Part shown: one piece after another, positions 25,692-34,611 of the stretch | How the letters are laid out: the number at the start of each line of letters is the position of its first letter | Numbering within the stretch: position 1 is the stretch's first letter | Source of the DNA: Streptomyces roseicoloratus | Lineage (GTDB): Bacteria > Actinomycetota > Actinomycetes > Streptomycetales > Streptomycetaceae | Direction of reading: 5' to 3' | DNA length: 64,000 nt | NCBI RefSeq assembly: GCF_004117935.1 | Contig: NZ_SDOY01000175.1 | Span: 36,427 to 100,426, forward strand | Program-made: the position numbers and the translations under genes | Notes under the pieces: model-generated | Told to the model about the DNA's origin: nothing | The model's database searches: none | What the model saw: only the letters and a program-made list of their open reading frames with translations

Positions 25692-26027
25692 ATGACCAGT
25701 TTCGACCCCTCATCCGCTGCCGAGCAGTCCGCCCCGCGCTTCGTGCGCGTGAACATCGAGCTCATCGCCGAGATCACCGACGAGCAGGCCCTCAAGGCCG
25801 CCGCGCTCGACCAGGTCCGTGACGACACCTACATGGACGACGCCGAGCGCGCCGAGTCCGTGGAGGCCATCGAGATCGACCCGTCCGGCTCCCTGGCCCA
25901 CTTCATCGACCCCGTGGCGCTCCTCGGCTCCGTCCCCGGTGTCGAGCTCGCCTCCGCCACCTGGGAGTCCGCGCGGACCGAGTACGACCCCGACGACGAG
26001 ACCTGGGAAGAGCACGACCTGGGCTGA
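25692..26027 (+). CDS. Conserved hypothetical protein
   Basis: A 111-residue acidic protein, starting MTSFDPSSAAEQSAPRFVRV and containing IELIAEITDEQALKAAALDQ. No domain is recognised. Codon usage is typical of the window. TAAGCT (25680-25685) lies exactly six bases before the ATG, again the leaderless layout. Confidence 0.75.
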   Translation: MTSFDPSSAAEQSAPRFVRVNIELIAEITDEQALKAAALDQVRDDTYMDDAERAESVEAIEIDPSGSLAHFIDPVALLGSVPGVELASATWESARTEYDPDDETWEEHDLG

Positions 26028-26127
26028 GTCCGCCCGGCCGGGGCCCGGACGCGCGGTGCCCGACTCGACCGGAGCACCGCGCGCCTGGTAGGAGAACGTC
26101 TGCACGTTCGTTTCGCGAGGGGGCAGT

Positions 26128-28485
26128 ATGAGGCCGCTGGAAGCCGGGGACCCGGAGTCCGTCGGAGACGGAAGATACCGGCTGGTCGGACGGCTCGGCC
26201 AGGGCGGCATGGGCGTGGTCTATCTGGGCCGCTCCCGTTCCGGGCGGGCGGTCGCCGTCAAGGTCGTACGCCCCGAGCTCGGCACGGATCCCGAGTTCCT
26301 GCGCAGGTTCGCCCAGGAGGTGGCCTCGGCGCGGCGGGTCGGCGGTTTCCACACCGCTCCCGTGGTCGACGCGGATCCCGACGGGCGCCCGGCCTGGCTG
26401 GTGACGGCGTACGTGCCCGGGCCCACGCTGCGCACCGTGCTCGACGAGGTGGGCACGCTGCCGGCGGACACCCTGAGCGTGCTGGCGGCCGGGCTCGCGG
26501 AGGCCCTGGAGGCGATCCACCGGGCCGGCGTGATCCACCGTGACCTGAAGCCCGCGAACATCGTCGTCGCCGAGGACGGTCCGCGCGTCATCGACTTCGG
26601 CATCGCCCGGGCCCTGGACGGCTCGACCGCCCTCACCCGCACCGGACTGCAGGTCGGCACTCCGGGTTACCTCGCGCCCGAGCAGCTCACCGGCGGCACG
26701 ATCACACCGGCCGTCGACATGTTCGCGCTCGGCGTCGTGCTGTGCCAGGCGGCAGGGGGCTCGCCGTTCGGCGAGGGCGGTTCGGCGGCCTGGCTCTACC
26801 GGGTCGTGCACGAGGAACCGGACCTCGGTCCCGTCCCCGGGATCCTCCGGGCCCAGGTCGCCGCGTGCCTGGCCAAGGACCCGGCACAGCGGCCGACGCC
26901 GGCTGCGTTCCTGGACGGTCTCACGATCCGCCACCCGGCGGACGGCAACTGGCTGCCCGACGGCGCGACGGTGCTGCTCGCGACGGCACCTGCGGACGCC
27001 ACCACGGCCCTCATGCCGGAGACGGACACGAGGGACCGGGCCGAGGCGGCGGCGCGGCCCGAGCCCGCCGCGCCGACCGACCACACGGAGCGGACCGAGC
27101 CCACCGCGCCGACCGACCACACGGAGCGGACCGAGCCCACCGCGCCGACCGACCGCACGGAGCAGACCGAGCGGACGGGCCGGACCGAACAGCGGGAGCA
27201 CCCGGAGCGGACGGGCGACGGGGCATGGCCGGGGACCACCCCCGCGTCCGGGCCGGTGCTCGCACCCGAGCCCGTACCCCTGCCCGTCCCGGTCCCCGCG
27301 CCCACCCCCGCGTACCCGGAGGTCACCGTCCCGGACACGCCCGTGCCCGGCACCGGGGACGGGCACGGCTACGGTCCTCCGGGGCACGGGCACGAACCAG
27401 GATCCGGGCCCGGCGACGGTGCCGGTGCCGGGTCCGGGTCCGGTGCCGGCACCGTCGCGTCGCCGGAGCACCCCGAACCGCGCCCGCGGCGGCGCGGGCT
27501 GCTCACGGCGGTCGCCGTCGCGGTGTGTGCGGCGGCCGTCGCCGGTGTCGTCATCTGGGCGCCCTGGCAGGGTGATTCCGGTGACCGGGCCGAGGGCGGA
27601 AAGACCGGGGACGGGGCGTCCGCCGGTCCGTCGCCCGACGCGTTCCCGACCGCGCCGCTCCTCGTACGCCAGGACACCGCGCCCGGCTGGCCGCAGGAGT
27701 GCCACGCCGTGATCGCCGTGCGTCCGGCGGCCACGGACTCGCCGCGGCAACTGGTGGGCAGCGGGACCGGCGGCGAGGACGGCGTCTGCGACATGCTGCC
27801 GCAGTGGGCCCCGGACCGCGGCTCGTTCGCCTTCACCCGCCGGTCGGCCGACGGCACCACGGTGTGGACGGCCAAGGCCGACGGCAGCGACGCCCGGCGC
27901 GTCGCCGCCATCGCCGGCGGACGGGTCTCGTGGTCCCCGGACGGCACGCGCCTGGCCGTCCTGCGGGCGAAGGACGGCGTGCAGCAGCTGTTCGAGGTGA
28001 CGGTGGCCGACGGCTCGGCCCGGCAGCTCACGTTCGGGAAGGGCCGGGTGGAGGATCCGGCCTGGTCCCCGGACGGGAAGCGGATCGCGGTCTGTCTGGA
28101 GGCGGGCCGGGGCAACTGGCAGATCCATCTGGTGGATCCGGCGGATCCCGGGAGCGCGCCGCGCCAGGTGACGCGGCTGCCGCACGCCGCTCTGGACCCG
28201 GTCTGGTCGCCGGACGGCCGGACGTTCGCGTACACCGCCGGCACGTATCAGGGCCCGACGAGGGGCGACGTCCGGCTGGTCGGCTCGGACGGCTCCGGCG
28301 ACCGGCCGCTGGTGGCGACCGCGGACCACGAGATGGACCCGGCGTGGTCGGCGAACGGCCGCTGGGTGGCGTTCGTGCGCGGCCCCTACGAGAAGCCGGT
28401 GATCTGGGCGGTACGGGCGGACGGCACCGGTGAACGCCGTCTGACGACCGGCGACAAGCCCGAGGCCCACCCGGCCTGGCGCTGA
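26128..28485 (+). CDS. Membrane Ser/Thr protein kinase with PD40/WD40-like sensor
   Basis: A 785-residue PknB-type kinase. The glycine loop LGQGGMGVVY is at 23-32, Lys45, HRDLKPAN at 137-144 (catalytic Asp139), DFG at 156-158 and APEQ at 183-186. A Pro/Thr/Glu-rich juxtamembrane linker follows, including three 12-residue repeats, then one membrane helix around 457-480. The extracytoplasmic C-terminus carries TolB/PD40 repeats (WSPDGTRLAV, WSPDGKRIAV, WSPDGRTFAY, WSANGRWVAF), a beta-propeller that may sense a wall or extracellular ligand. ATG at 26128 follows GAGGGGG. No phosphatase is adjacent. Confidence 0.9.
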   Translation: MRPLEAGDPESVGDGRYRLVGRLGQGGMGVVYLGRSRSGRAVAVKVVRPELGTDPEFLRRFAQEVASARRVGGFHTAPVVDADPDGRPAWLVTAYVPGPTLRTVLDEVGTLPADTLSVLAAGLAEALEAIHRAGVIHRDLKPANIVVAEDGPRVIDFGIARALDGSTALTRTGLQVGTPGYLAPEQLTGGTITPAVDMFALGVVLCQAAGGSPFGEGGSAAWLYRVVHEEPDLGPVPGILRAQVAACLAKDPAQRPTPAAFLDGLTIRHPADGNWLPDGATVLLATAPADATTALMPETDTRDRAEAAARPEPAAPTDHTERTEPTAPTDHTERTEPTAPTDRTEQTERTGRTEQREHPERTGDGAWPGTTPASGPVLAPEPVPLPVPVPAPTPAYPEVTVPDTPVPGTGDGHGYGPPGHGHEPGSGPGDGAGAGSGSGAGTVASPEHPEPRPRRRGLLTAVAVAVCAAAVAGVVIWAPWQGDSGDRAEGGKTGDGASAGPSPDAFPTAPLLVRQDTAPGWPQECHAVIAVRPAATDSPRQLVGSGTGGEDGVCDMLPQWAPDRGSFAFTRRSADGTTVWTAKADGSDARRVAAIAGGRVSWSPDGTRLAVLRAKDGVQQLFEVTVADGSARQLTFGKGRVEDPAWSPDGKRIAVCLEAGRGNWQIHLVDPADPGSAPRQVTRLPHAALDPVWSPDGRTFAYTAGTYQGPTRGDVRLVGSDGSGDRPLVATADHEMDPAWSANGRWVAFVRGPYEKPVIWAVRADGTGERRLTTGDKPEAHPAWR
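27061..27168 (+). repeat. Three 36-bp direct repeats in the kinase linker
   Basis: Near-identical 36-bp units at 27061, 27097 and 27133 encode EPAAPTDHTERT-type 12-mers. The copies differ at only a few positions, suggesting recent expansion. Confidence 0.9.
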
Positions 28486-28589
28486 CGCCGCGCCACCGCC
28501 GCGGCGGTGTGCGGATGCGGCGGCGGTACGGGCCGCGCAGGAGACCTGCCGCCCGCACCGCCGCCGTCGCCGTCCCGCGCGCGCCGCCG

Positions 28590-28607
28590 GGCCGCACGCG
28601 TGCGGCC
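28590..28607. terminator. 18-bp palindrome downstream of the chitosanase
   Basis: GGCCGCACGCGTGCGGCC is a perfect palindrome eight bases after the chitosanase stop and between convergent genes. A further inverted pair (CGGCGGCGGT with ACCGCCGCCG) lies in the same 130-bp gap. Consistent with a bidirectional terminator. Confidence 0.5.
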
Positions 28608-28614
28608 GGTGGGC

Positions 28615-29886
28615 TCAGCTGGTGATCGAGAAGGCGTCGCCGTAGACGCTCCAGTACAGCGGGGTGTTGAGGTCGAGGTTGTTCTCGTTGAGGAAGCGGC
28701 GCTGGGCGGTGCTCACGCGGGTGGTGTCGCTGTGTGCCTCCTCCTTGCGCATCTCCTCCTCGCGGGCGTCGAGGAAGGCGTGGAGGTAGGCCTTCTCGTC
28801 GCCGCCGCGCGAGGGCGGCAGAGCCCGGGAGAGGGCGACCGAGCGGATGGAGCGGAAGCCGGACTCGCCGTGCATCACGGCGGCGTCGTAGTAGGCGAAC
28901 TGACCGAGGGCGCGCAGGCCGTCGCTCTTCGCCTGGGAGACGGCGGGGTTGAAGTAGACCCGGTCGCGCTCCTCCTCCTGCGTCTGCCGGAAGACGCTGT
29001 CCTGGGCGGCCTGGCGCCAGGCGTTCGGGAAGCCCGGGTCGAGGCCTTCGTGGGAGTCGGTGCCGTCGACCCTGCGGAGGGCGGGGAGATAGGAGGCCAG
29101 CGGGTTGCCCGGCTTCTTGGCGGTGTACCGCTCGACCAGTTCGAGCATGTCGCCGGTGCCGGAACAGAAGCCGATGATGCCCGCCGTGTAGCCGCGGCCG
29201 TCGTCGATGTCCTCGATGTACGCGAACTGGGCGCGCCAGTCGAGGGAGGAGTTCTCGAAGGTGGAGACCAGCTTCATGGCGATCTCCTTCTTCGCGGGGT
29301 CGTCGAGGCCCGTGCCGGGTGCCGGCGGGGTGGTGGTGCCGCCGCCGTACGCCTCGACCTCCCACAGCGAGTAGCCGTACGGCGTTCCCCGCTGGGTGCC
29401 GAAGACGCGCAGGTAGCGGCCGGTGCCGTTGACGGTGAGGTCGTCGGTGCCGCCGTTGCCGGCGGTGGTGGCGTAGATCTGGCGCCAGGAGGAGCCGTCG
29501 TCGGAGAGTTCGACGCGGTAGGCCTTCGCGTAGGCCGCCTCCCACGTGAGGACGACGCGCTTGACGGCGGTGCCGGCGCCGAGGTCGATCCGTATCCACT
29601 GGTTGTCGACGCCTTCGGCGCTGGCCCAGCGGGTGGTGGTGGAGCCGTCGACCGCCTTGGTGCCGGTGAGCGAGCTGGTCTCGTTCGAGGAGGTGGTGAC
29701 GGGCCGCCCCTGGGCGAGGTTGCCGGCCGCCGCGCCGGCGGTGGGCCCGAGACCGGACAGGAGGGGCACCAGCAGTCCGGTCGCGGCGCCGACGACGAGC
29801 GCGGCGGCACGGCGGCGCCGGCGCCGGAGCGCGTGGGCGGCGCCGGCGGTGTCGGTGGTGGGGGCGGTGTTGATGGTGGGGGGCAT
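28615..29886 (-). CDS. Secreted chitosanase: discoidin-like domain plus GH46
   Basis: A 423-residue exported enzyme that hydrolyses chitosan. It begins with an Arg-rich n-region, a hydrophobic core (AAALVVGAATGLLVPLLSG) and a signal-peptide end near GAAAG. Residues about 55-180 form an F5/8-type C (discoidin/CBM32-like) carbohydrate-binding domain. From LDDPAKKEIAMKLVS onward it is GH46, close to the Streptomyces N174 enzyme, with catalytic Glu211 (FENSSLDW) and Asp229 (EDIDDGRGYT). Most Streptomyces GH46 chitosanases lack an N-terminal discoidin domain. A CsnR-like operator lies 80 bp upstream of the ATG. Confidence 0.93.
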   Translation of the reverse strand: MPPTINTAPTTDTAGAAHALRRRRRRAAALVVGAATGLLVPLLSGLGPTAGAAAGNLAQGRPVTTSSNETSSLTGTKAVDGSTTTRWASAEGVDNQWIRIDLGAGTAVKRVVLTWEAAYAKAYRVELSDDGSSWRQIYATTAGNGGTDDLTVNGTGRYLRVFGTQRGTPYGYSLWEVEAYGGGTTTPPAPGTGLDDPAKKEIAMKLVSTFENSSLDWRAQFAYIEDIDDGRGYTAGIIGFCSGTGDMLELVERYTAKKPGNPLASYLPALRRVDGTDSHEGLDPGFPNAWRQAAQDSVFRQTQEEERDRVYFNPAVSQAKSDGLRALGQFAYYDAAVMHGESGFRSIRSVALSRALPPSRGGDEKAYLHAFLDAREEEMRKEEAHSDTTRVSTAQRRFLNENNLDLNTPLYWSVYGDAFSITS

Positions 29887-29966
29887 CTCGCTTCACTTTC
29901 CCGGGCGGTCGCGTGTGGTGCGGCGGTCCCGTGTTCAGGCGGACGGGTTCCTGAGCGAAGAGAACA

Positions 29967-29985
29967 GTTAGGAAAGCTTCCTAAC
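29967..29985. promoter_or_regulatory. CsnR-box-like operator of the chitosanase gene
   Basis: GTTAGGAAAGCTTCCTAAC has perfect 8-bp arms around AGC. It resembles the operator bound by the ROK-family repressor CsnR upstream of Streptomyces chitosanase genes, which is relieved by chitosan oligomers. Location 80 bp before the start supports this. No CsnR gene is in the window. Confidence 0.7.
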
Positions 29986-30317
29986 ATGCGCAGTGAGGTT
30001 AGGGCGACCCTACGGGCAGCGCAAGAGGTGGAACGGCAAAGGCAGTTGAAACCCCGTCGCCGGTCCGCACCCGCGACCGCGCGGCAACCCACGGAGACGC
30101 TGGTGACCTGCTCGTTCGTTCGTCGCACGCCTTCTCGGCGCCGGCGGGGGCCCGGGGAGGGCCGACGCCCGGATGGGACGAGGCCGACCGGCTCGGCGAA
30201 GCCGAGCGCCGGCGCGGCACGCGTTCACCGAACGGCGTGAGCGCGTCCGCCGCACGCGGGCGGTAGTGTCGCCGGCGAGTCGCCGCGGCGGGCGGCGTCG
30301 TGACATCGGGGGGTTGT
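29986..30317. other. Intergenic region between chitosanase and FAD monooxygenase
   Basis: About 330 bp between divergent genes. Apart from the CsnR-like box at its left edge and a -10-like TAGTGT near 30267 that could serve the FAD gene, nothing recognisable is seen. Confidence 0.4.
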
Positions 30318-31631
30318 GTGAAGCGGGCCGTGGTGATGGGCGGGAGTTACGCGGGGCTGTTCGCCGCGCGGGTGCTGAGCGACGTCGCCGACGAGGTCGT
30401 CGTCCTCGAACCCGACGACATCGGCGCGGACGGTACGGGCTCCCGCGCGCCGCAGCGGCGGCAGTTGCACGCCCTCCTCGCTCAAGGTCACCGTCAGCTG
30501 GAGCGCTGGTTTCCCGGGATCACCGCCGAACTGGTCGCGGACGGCGCCCGGATGGGCGAGGGCGGCGACGTCCGCTTCTACGTCGACGGCCGGCTCAAGG
30601 CGCCCGCCGACGGGCTGCGGATGCTCGGCGCCGGCCGGCCGCTGCTGGAGTCGGGGGTGCGCCGGCGGGTCGCCGCGCTGCCGAACGTACGGACCGTGCG
30701 CACGCACGCCCGCGGCCTGGTGCTGGACGGCGGGCGGGTCCGCGGCGTGACCACGGCGGAGGGCGAGGTCGTCGACGCCGGGTTCGCCGTCGACGCCATG
30801 GGCCGGTCGAGCCGGCTCGGCCACTGGCTGGAAGAGGCGGGCTGGGAGCGCGCGCCGGTCGCCCGCATGCGGATCGACCTCGGCTACGCCACCGCCTCGT
30901 TCCGGCGGGGGGACGAACTGGGCACGACCGTCGTCGCCCACTCCATGGCCGGTCCGAAGAGCGCCTACCAGCCGACCCTCACGGAGCCCGGCGCGCTCGC
31001 GGCGGTGGAGGGCGACCGCTGGTCGGTGGTCCTCGCCGGCTACGCGGATCACCGCCCGGTCGCCGATCCCGCCGCCTTCCTGGCCCGGATGCGGCGGTGC
31101 GTGGAGCCGCTGCGCACCGTCGCCGAGGCGTGCGAGATGACCGGCGGGGTGGACACCTTCCGCTTCACCGAGAGCGTCCGCCGCGACTACACGCGGCTCG
31201 GCCGTCTTCCGGGCGGGCTGGTGGCGGTCGGTGACGCCCTCGCCAGCGTCAACCCGGTGTACGGGCACGGCCTCACCCTGGCGGCCCTGGAGGCGAACTG
31301 CCTCGCCGCCCACCTGCGGTCGAGCGGCACCGCCTGGCGGGAACCCGGGTGGGGCTACTTCCGCCGGGCCGCGGTGGCGGTCGACGCCGCCTGGCAGCTG
31401 TCCACCACCGCCGACCTCGCCCAGCCGCACGTCACGGGCCCCTACCCGCTCGGCTACCGGCTGCTGCGCTGGGCGGGCGACCGGCTGACGGAGGCGTCCG
31501 TGCTCGACTCCGCCGTCAACACCGCGTACATGAACGTGGCCCACCTCGTCGAGCACCCGCGCGCCCTCACCCGGCCCGCGCTGCTGCTGCGCGCGGCCAG
31601 GGTGCTGCTGGCCGCGGGCGACCGGGCATGA
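30318..31631 (+). CDS. FAD-dependent monooxygenase-like oxidoreductase
   Basis: A 437-residue flavoprotein of the group A (PHBH/squalene-epoxidase-like) fold. The N-terminal dinucleotide motif is VVMGGSYAGLFAARVL, the FAD-ribose segment GLVAVGDALASVNPVYGHGL. The part RAPQRRQLHALLAQGHRQLE is typical of actinobacterial FAD epoxidase-like proteins. The substrate is unknown. GTG at 30318 follows a G-run (30307-30313) and begins the Rossmann strand directly. It stands alone between the chitosanase and streptogrisin genes. Confidence 0.85.
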   Translation: MKRAVVMGGSYAGLFAARVLSDVADEVVVLEPDDIGADGTGSRAPQRRQLHALLAQGHRQLERWFPGITAELVADGARMGEGGDVRFYVDGRLKAPADGLRMLGAGRPLLESGVRRRVAALPNVRTVRTHARGLVLDGGRVRGVTTAEGEVVDAGFAVDAMGRSSRLGHWLEEAGWERAPVARMRIDLGYATASFRRGDELGTTVVAHSMAGPKSAYQPTLTEPGALAAVEGDRWSVVLAGYADHRPVADPAAFLARMRRCVEPLRTVAEACEMTGGVDTFRFTESVRRDYTRLGRLPGGLVAVGDALASVNPVYGHGLTLAALEANCLAAHLRSSGTAWREPGWGYFRRAAVAVDAAWQLSTTADLAQPHVTGPYPLGYRLLRWAGDRLTEASVLDSAVNTAYMNVAHLVEHPRALTRPALLLRAARVLLAAGDRA

Positions 31632-31824
31632 GCGGCCCCGAAGCGCTGGAGCGGAAAGGCGCCCGGCGGGCCGCGCCGTGGGGCGCGACCCGCCGGGACG
31701 GGGTGGATCAGGGGCACGGGAGCCGGGACGGGTGGTCAGGGACGCCGCCCGACGCGGCGGGTGGTTCCGTTCCGGTCCCCGCCCGGACGGCCGCTCGGGG
31801 ACGCCGGCCGCCGGGACGGGTGGA

Positions 31825-33201
31825 TCAGACGCGCTGCCAGAGCGCCGGGACGTTCGGCGGCTCCCAGCCCGACTGGGCCTGGTGTCCCTGGAGGCAGCGG
31901 TAGCTCGATCCGCCGTAGGTGACGACGCTGCCGGCCGTGTAGACCGCGCCCGCCTTCCACGTGCCGCCCGGCTCGGGCTCACCCGGGCCGGGGCCCGGAC
32001 CGGGGTCGGAACCGGTGGTCCTCAGGGTCAGGCCGTAGTTCTGCAGGATCGGGTTGAGCGGCTGGAAGAAGGTCGTGCCGCCGCTGGAGCAGTTGCCGGA
32101 GCCGCCCGAGGTCACGCCCTGCGCCTGGCTGCCGGAGATGTACGAGCCGCCCGAGTCGCCCGGCTCGGCGCAGACCGTCGTCCGCGTCACGCCCGAGATG
32201 GTTCCCTCCGGGTACGTCACGCTGGTGTTGTGCTGCTGGATCGTGCCGCAGTGCCAGCCGGTGGTGGAGCCGGACCGGCACACGGAGGAACCGACGGGCT
32301 GCAGCACGGAGCCGGTGACCTGCACGTTGGCGCCGCCGGAGCCCTTCACGTACGGCGTGGCCGTCCAGCTGGAGTTGGCGGCCACCCAGGCCATGTCGTT
32401 GCCGGGGAAGACGGACGCCTGGAAGGTGCCCTGGGCGACCTGGTTGTAGCCGGAGGTGCTGGTGCCGGCGCGTCCGCAGTGCCCCGCGGTGGCGAAGCCC
32501 TGGGTGGTGCCCCGGGTGACGGGGAAGCCGACGGAACAACGGCCGCCGCCGCCCATGTAGTAGGCGTCACCGCCCCGGAGGTCGTACAGCGGGCGCGGCG
32601 CCTCGGCGGTGCGGACGGTGGTGACGAGTCCGCGCGGCACGCCCGTCGCGGCGAGGAGCCGGGCGACGGCGCCGGGGCGGCTCTCCTCGACGACGAGGCG
32701 GTTGGTGCGGACGTCGACGTAGCGGACGGGAGCGTCGGCGCCCGCCGCGCGGTCGAGGGTGGCCTTGGCCCGCTCCAGCGCGGTCAGGCCGTGCGGTACG
32801 AGGCGTGCCTCGGCCCCGGCCGCCCGGATCTTCGGCAGGTCGGCGGCGCGGGTGGTGGCGACGGTGAGCGTCGCGGACTCGGGCCCGTCGACCCAGGCGC
32901 CGGCGAACGCGTGGCCGAGGTCCTGGCGGACGCGGGCGGCGGTGGCACCGGCCTCGGCCTCGTGGGCGAGCCGGCTGAGCGCCTGGGTCCGGCTCAGGCC
33001 CAGATCGCGGCTCATCGCCTGGAGCAGCTCGGGCGGTGCGGCGCGCACGCCGAGCGCGTCGGCCGCGGTGCGGACGGCCGGCCCGGCGGCCGGTGCGGCG
33101 GCGGGCTCGACGGCGGTGGCGGGTACGGCCTGGAAGGCGGCCAGGGCCAGTCCGGCGGCGGCCAGCACGGTGCCGGCCGCGCGGACGGAGCGTCGGAGCA
33201 T
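31825..33201 (-). CDS. Streptogrisin-type S1 protease with C-terminal chitin-binding domain
   Basis: A 458-residue secreted protease resembling streptogrisin C. A signal peptide (to about residue 30) is followed by an alpha-lytic-protease-type propeptide, then the mature domain starting near 206 (LRGGDAYYMGGGGRCSVGF). The catalytic triad is His241 (TAGHC), Asp269 (GNDMAWV) and Ser350 (GDSGGS). A Gly/Pro linker (DPGPGPGPGEPEPGG) leads to a CBM5/12-like domain (YTAGSVVTYGGSSYRCLQGH, W). It digests extracellular protein, probably tethered to chitin. ATG at 33201 is preceded by GAGGAGA. Confidence 0.93.
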   Translation of the reverse strand: MLRRSVRAAGTVLAAAGLALAAFQAVPATAVEPAAAPAAGPAVRTAADALGVRAAPPELLQAMSRDLGLSRTQALSRLAHEAEAGATAARVRQDLGHAFAGAWVDGPESATLTVATTRAADLPKIRAAGAEARLVPHGLTALERAKATLDRAAGADAPVRYVDVRTNRLVVEESRPGAVARLLAATGVPRGLVTTVRTAEAPRPLYDLRGGDAYYMGGGGRCSVGFPVTRGTTQGFATAGHCGRAGTSTSGYNQVAQGTFQASVFPGNDMAWVAANSSWTATPYVKGSGGANVQVTGSVLQPVGSSVCRSGSTTGWHCGTIQQHNTSVTYPEGTISGVTRTTVCAEPGDSGGSYISGSQAQGVTSGGSGNCSSGGTTFFQPLNPILQNYGLTLRTTGSDPGPGPGPGEPEPGGTWKAGAVYTAGSVVTYGGSSYRCLQGHQAQSGWEPPNVPALWQRV

Positions 33202-33334
33202 GCGGATCTCCTCGGTTTCGTGGGGGAACTGCCGAAACCGTAGAAATCCCGCCGCCGGTACGGGAGTTGTCAGTCGGCCCCTGCCATCGTGTTATGGCCT
33301 CACGGAACGGTTCCCTCCCGGCACCGCCGCCCCC

Positions 33335-34267
33335 TCACGGCGTCGCCGGTGCCGGGAGGCGGGCCGCGCTGCGCGCCATGGCGTCCGCGTGGGCCGCGCG
33401 GGCGTGGGCGAGGACGTCGGGCGCGTGGCGCGCCGCCCGCCCTTCGGGGTGCCAGCCCAGCAGATGACGCCAGATCAGCGGGGTGCCGGCGAGCGGCCGG
33501 GTGACGAGCCCGGGCGTGGCGGGGAAGGTGGCCCGGCACAGCCCGACGGCCCGGCCCACCTGCACCAGGTGGACGCAGGAGGCGGTGTCCGTCTCGTATA
33601 CGCAGACCGGCGTGAAGCCGGAGCGCACGCACGCGGCGGCGAAGCAGTCACCGAAGCAGCCGTCGCCGGGCACGTCGGTCCACGCCTCCGCCGCGAGGTC
33701 GGCGAGGTCGACCTCGGAGCGGGAGGCGAGGGGGTGACCGACGGCGAGCATGACGTGGACGGGGTCGCGCGCGACCTCCGTCCAGGCGAGCCGCCCCGCC
33801 TCGGGCGGGCTGCTCTCGCCGCAGACCCCGACGAGGGCGAAGTCGAGCCGTCCGGCGGCGACCCCGCCCGCGATCTCCCGTTCCGACCAGGAGGTGTACG
33901 TGGTGACCGGGGCTCCCTGGCCGGCGCGGGCGAGCCGGTCGACCAGGCCGCCGAGCAACGGCCCGTGCGTGCCGCCGAGCCGGTGGCCGGCCGCGCCCTC
34001 GCGCGCGAAGCGGACGGCCTCCTCCTGGAGCTCGCACACGGCGGGCAGGACGACGCGGGCCCGGTCCAGGACGAGGTCGCCGAGCGCGGTGGCCCGCACC
34101 CCGTCCCTGCCGCGCTCGAACAGCGTTCCGCCGAGGGCCCGTTCGATGCGCTTGAGCTGGGCGCTGAGCGCGGGCTGGGCGAGACCGAGCGCGGTGGCGG
34201 CCCGGGTGAGGCTGCCGGCGTCGGCGATCGCCCGGATCGTCTTGAGGTGTCTCAACTCCAAGTCCAT
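33335..34267 (-). CDS. LysR-family transcriptional regulator
   Basis: A 310-residue regulator. The winged HTH is at the start (MDLELRHLKTIRAIADAGSL, then TRAATALGLAQPALSAQLKR), followed by the two-lobe effector-binding domain. A 14-residue upstream extension to 34309 lacks family similarity, so ATG at 34267 is used. It lies 133 bp upstream of the streptogrisin gene on the same strand and may control it, but LysR proteins usually act on divergent genes and the divergent neighbour is a small unknown pair. Confidence 0.9.
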   Translation of the reverse strand: MDLELRHLKTIRAIADAGSLTRAATALGLAQPALSAQLKRIERALGGTLFERGRDGVRATALGDLVLDRARVVLPAVCELQEEAVRFAREGAAGHRLGGTHGPLLGGLVDRLARAGQGAPVTTYTSWSEREIAGGVAAGRLDFALVGVCGESSPPEAGRLAWTEVARDPVHVMLAVGHPLASRSEVDLADLAAEAWTDVPGDGCFGDCFAAACVRSGFTPVCVYETDTASCVHLVQVGRAVGLCRATFPATPGLVTRPLAGTPLIWRHLLGWHPEGRAARHAPDVLAHARAAHADAMARSAARLPAPATP

Positions 34268-34461
34268 ACGACGAGCTTGCCGCCCACTACCCTGACAGGT
34301 CCATACCAATGCGGAAAGGAGCGGATCCCGCTCAGACCGCCGCCGCCGGCCGGCCGACCGCGCGGCCGCGCCGGCGCGCCGACCGCCCGCCCCTTCCCCG
34401 CGAGCCGACCGGACGGCCCTGGGGCATGGCGGCGCGGGTGGCGGGTAGCCTCTCCGCTCAT

Positions 34462-34611
34462 ATGGTTGTTCGATCGATCAGACGCCCAGTCGCGCCACAG
34501 GGACGACTCCACACGTTCCGGGCCCTCGCGGAGGCCCGGCAGGCGCCTCGCCAGGGCGAGGCGCGTGCGCTGCTCGTCCGGATCGGCGAGGAACGGGCGG
34601 TCGTCTCGTGA
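34462..34611 (+). CDS. Small basic protein (49 aa), unknown function
   Basis: A 49-residue ORF starting MVVRSIRRPVAPQGRLHTFR, rich in Arg and Ala. Its stop overlaps the GTG start of the next gene (GTGA at 34608-34611), which argues that it is translated. TAGCCT (34446-34451) ten bases upstream could be a -10 element. No family recognised. Confidence 0.55.
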   Translation: MVVRSIRRPVAPQGRLHTFRALAEARQAPRQGEARALLVRIGEERAVVS

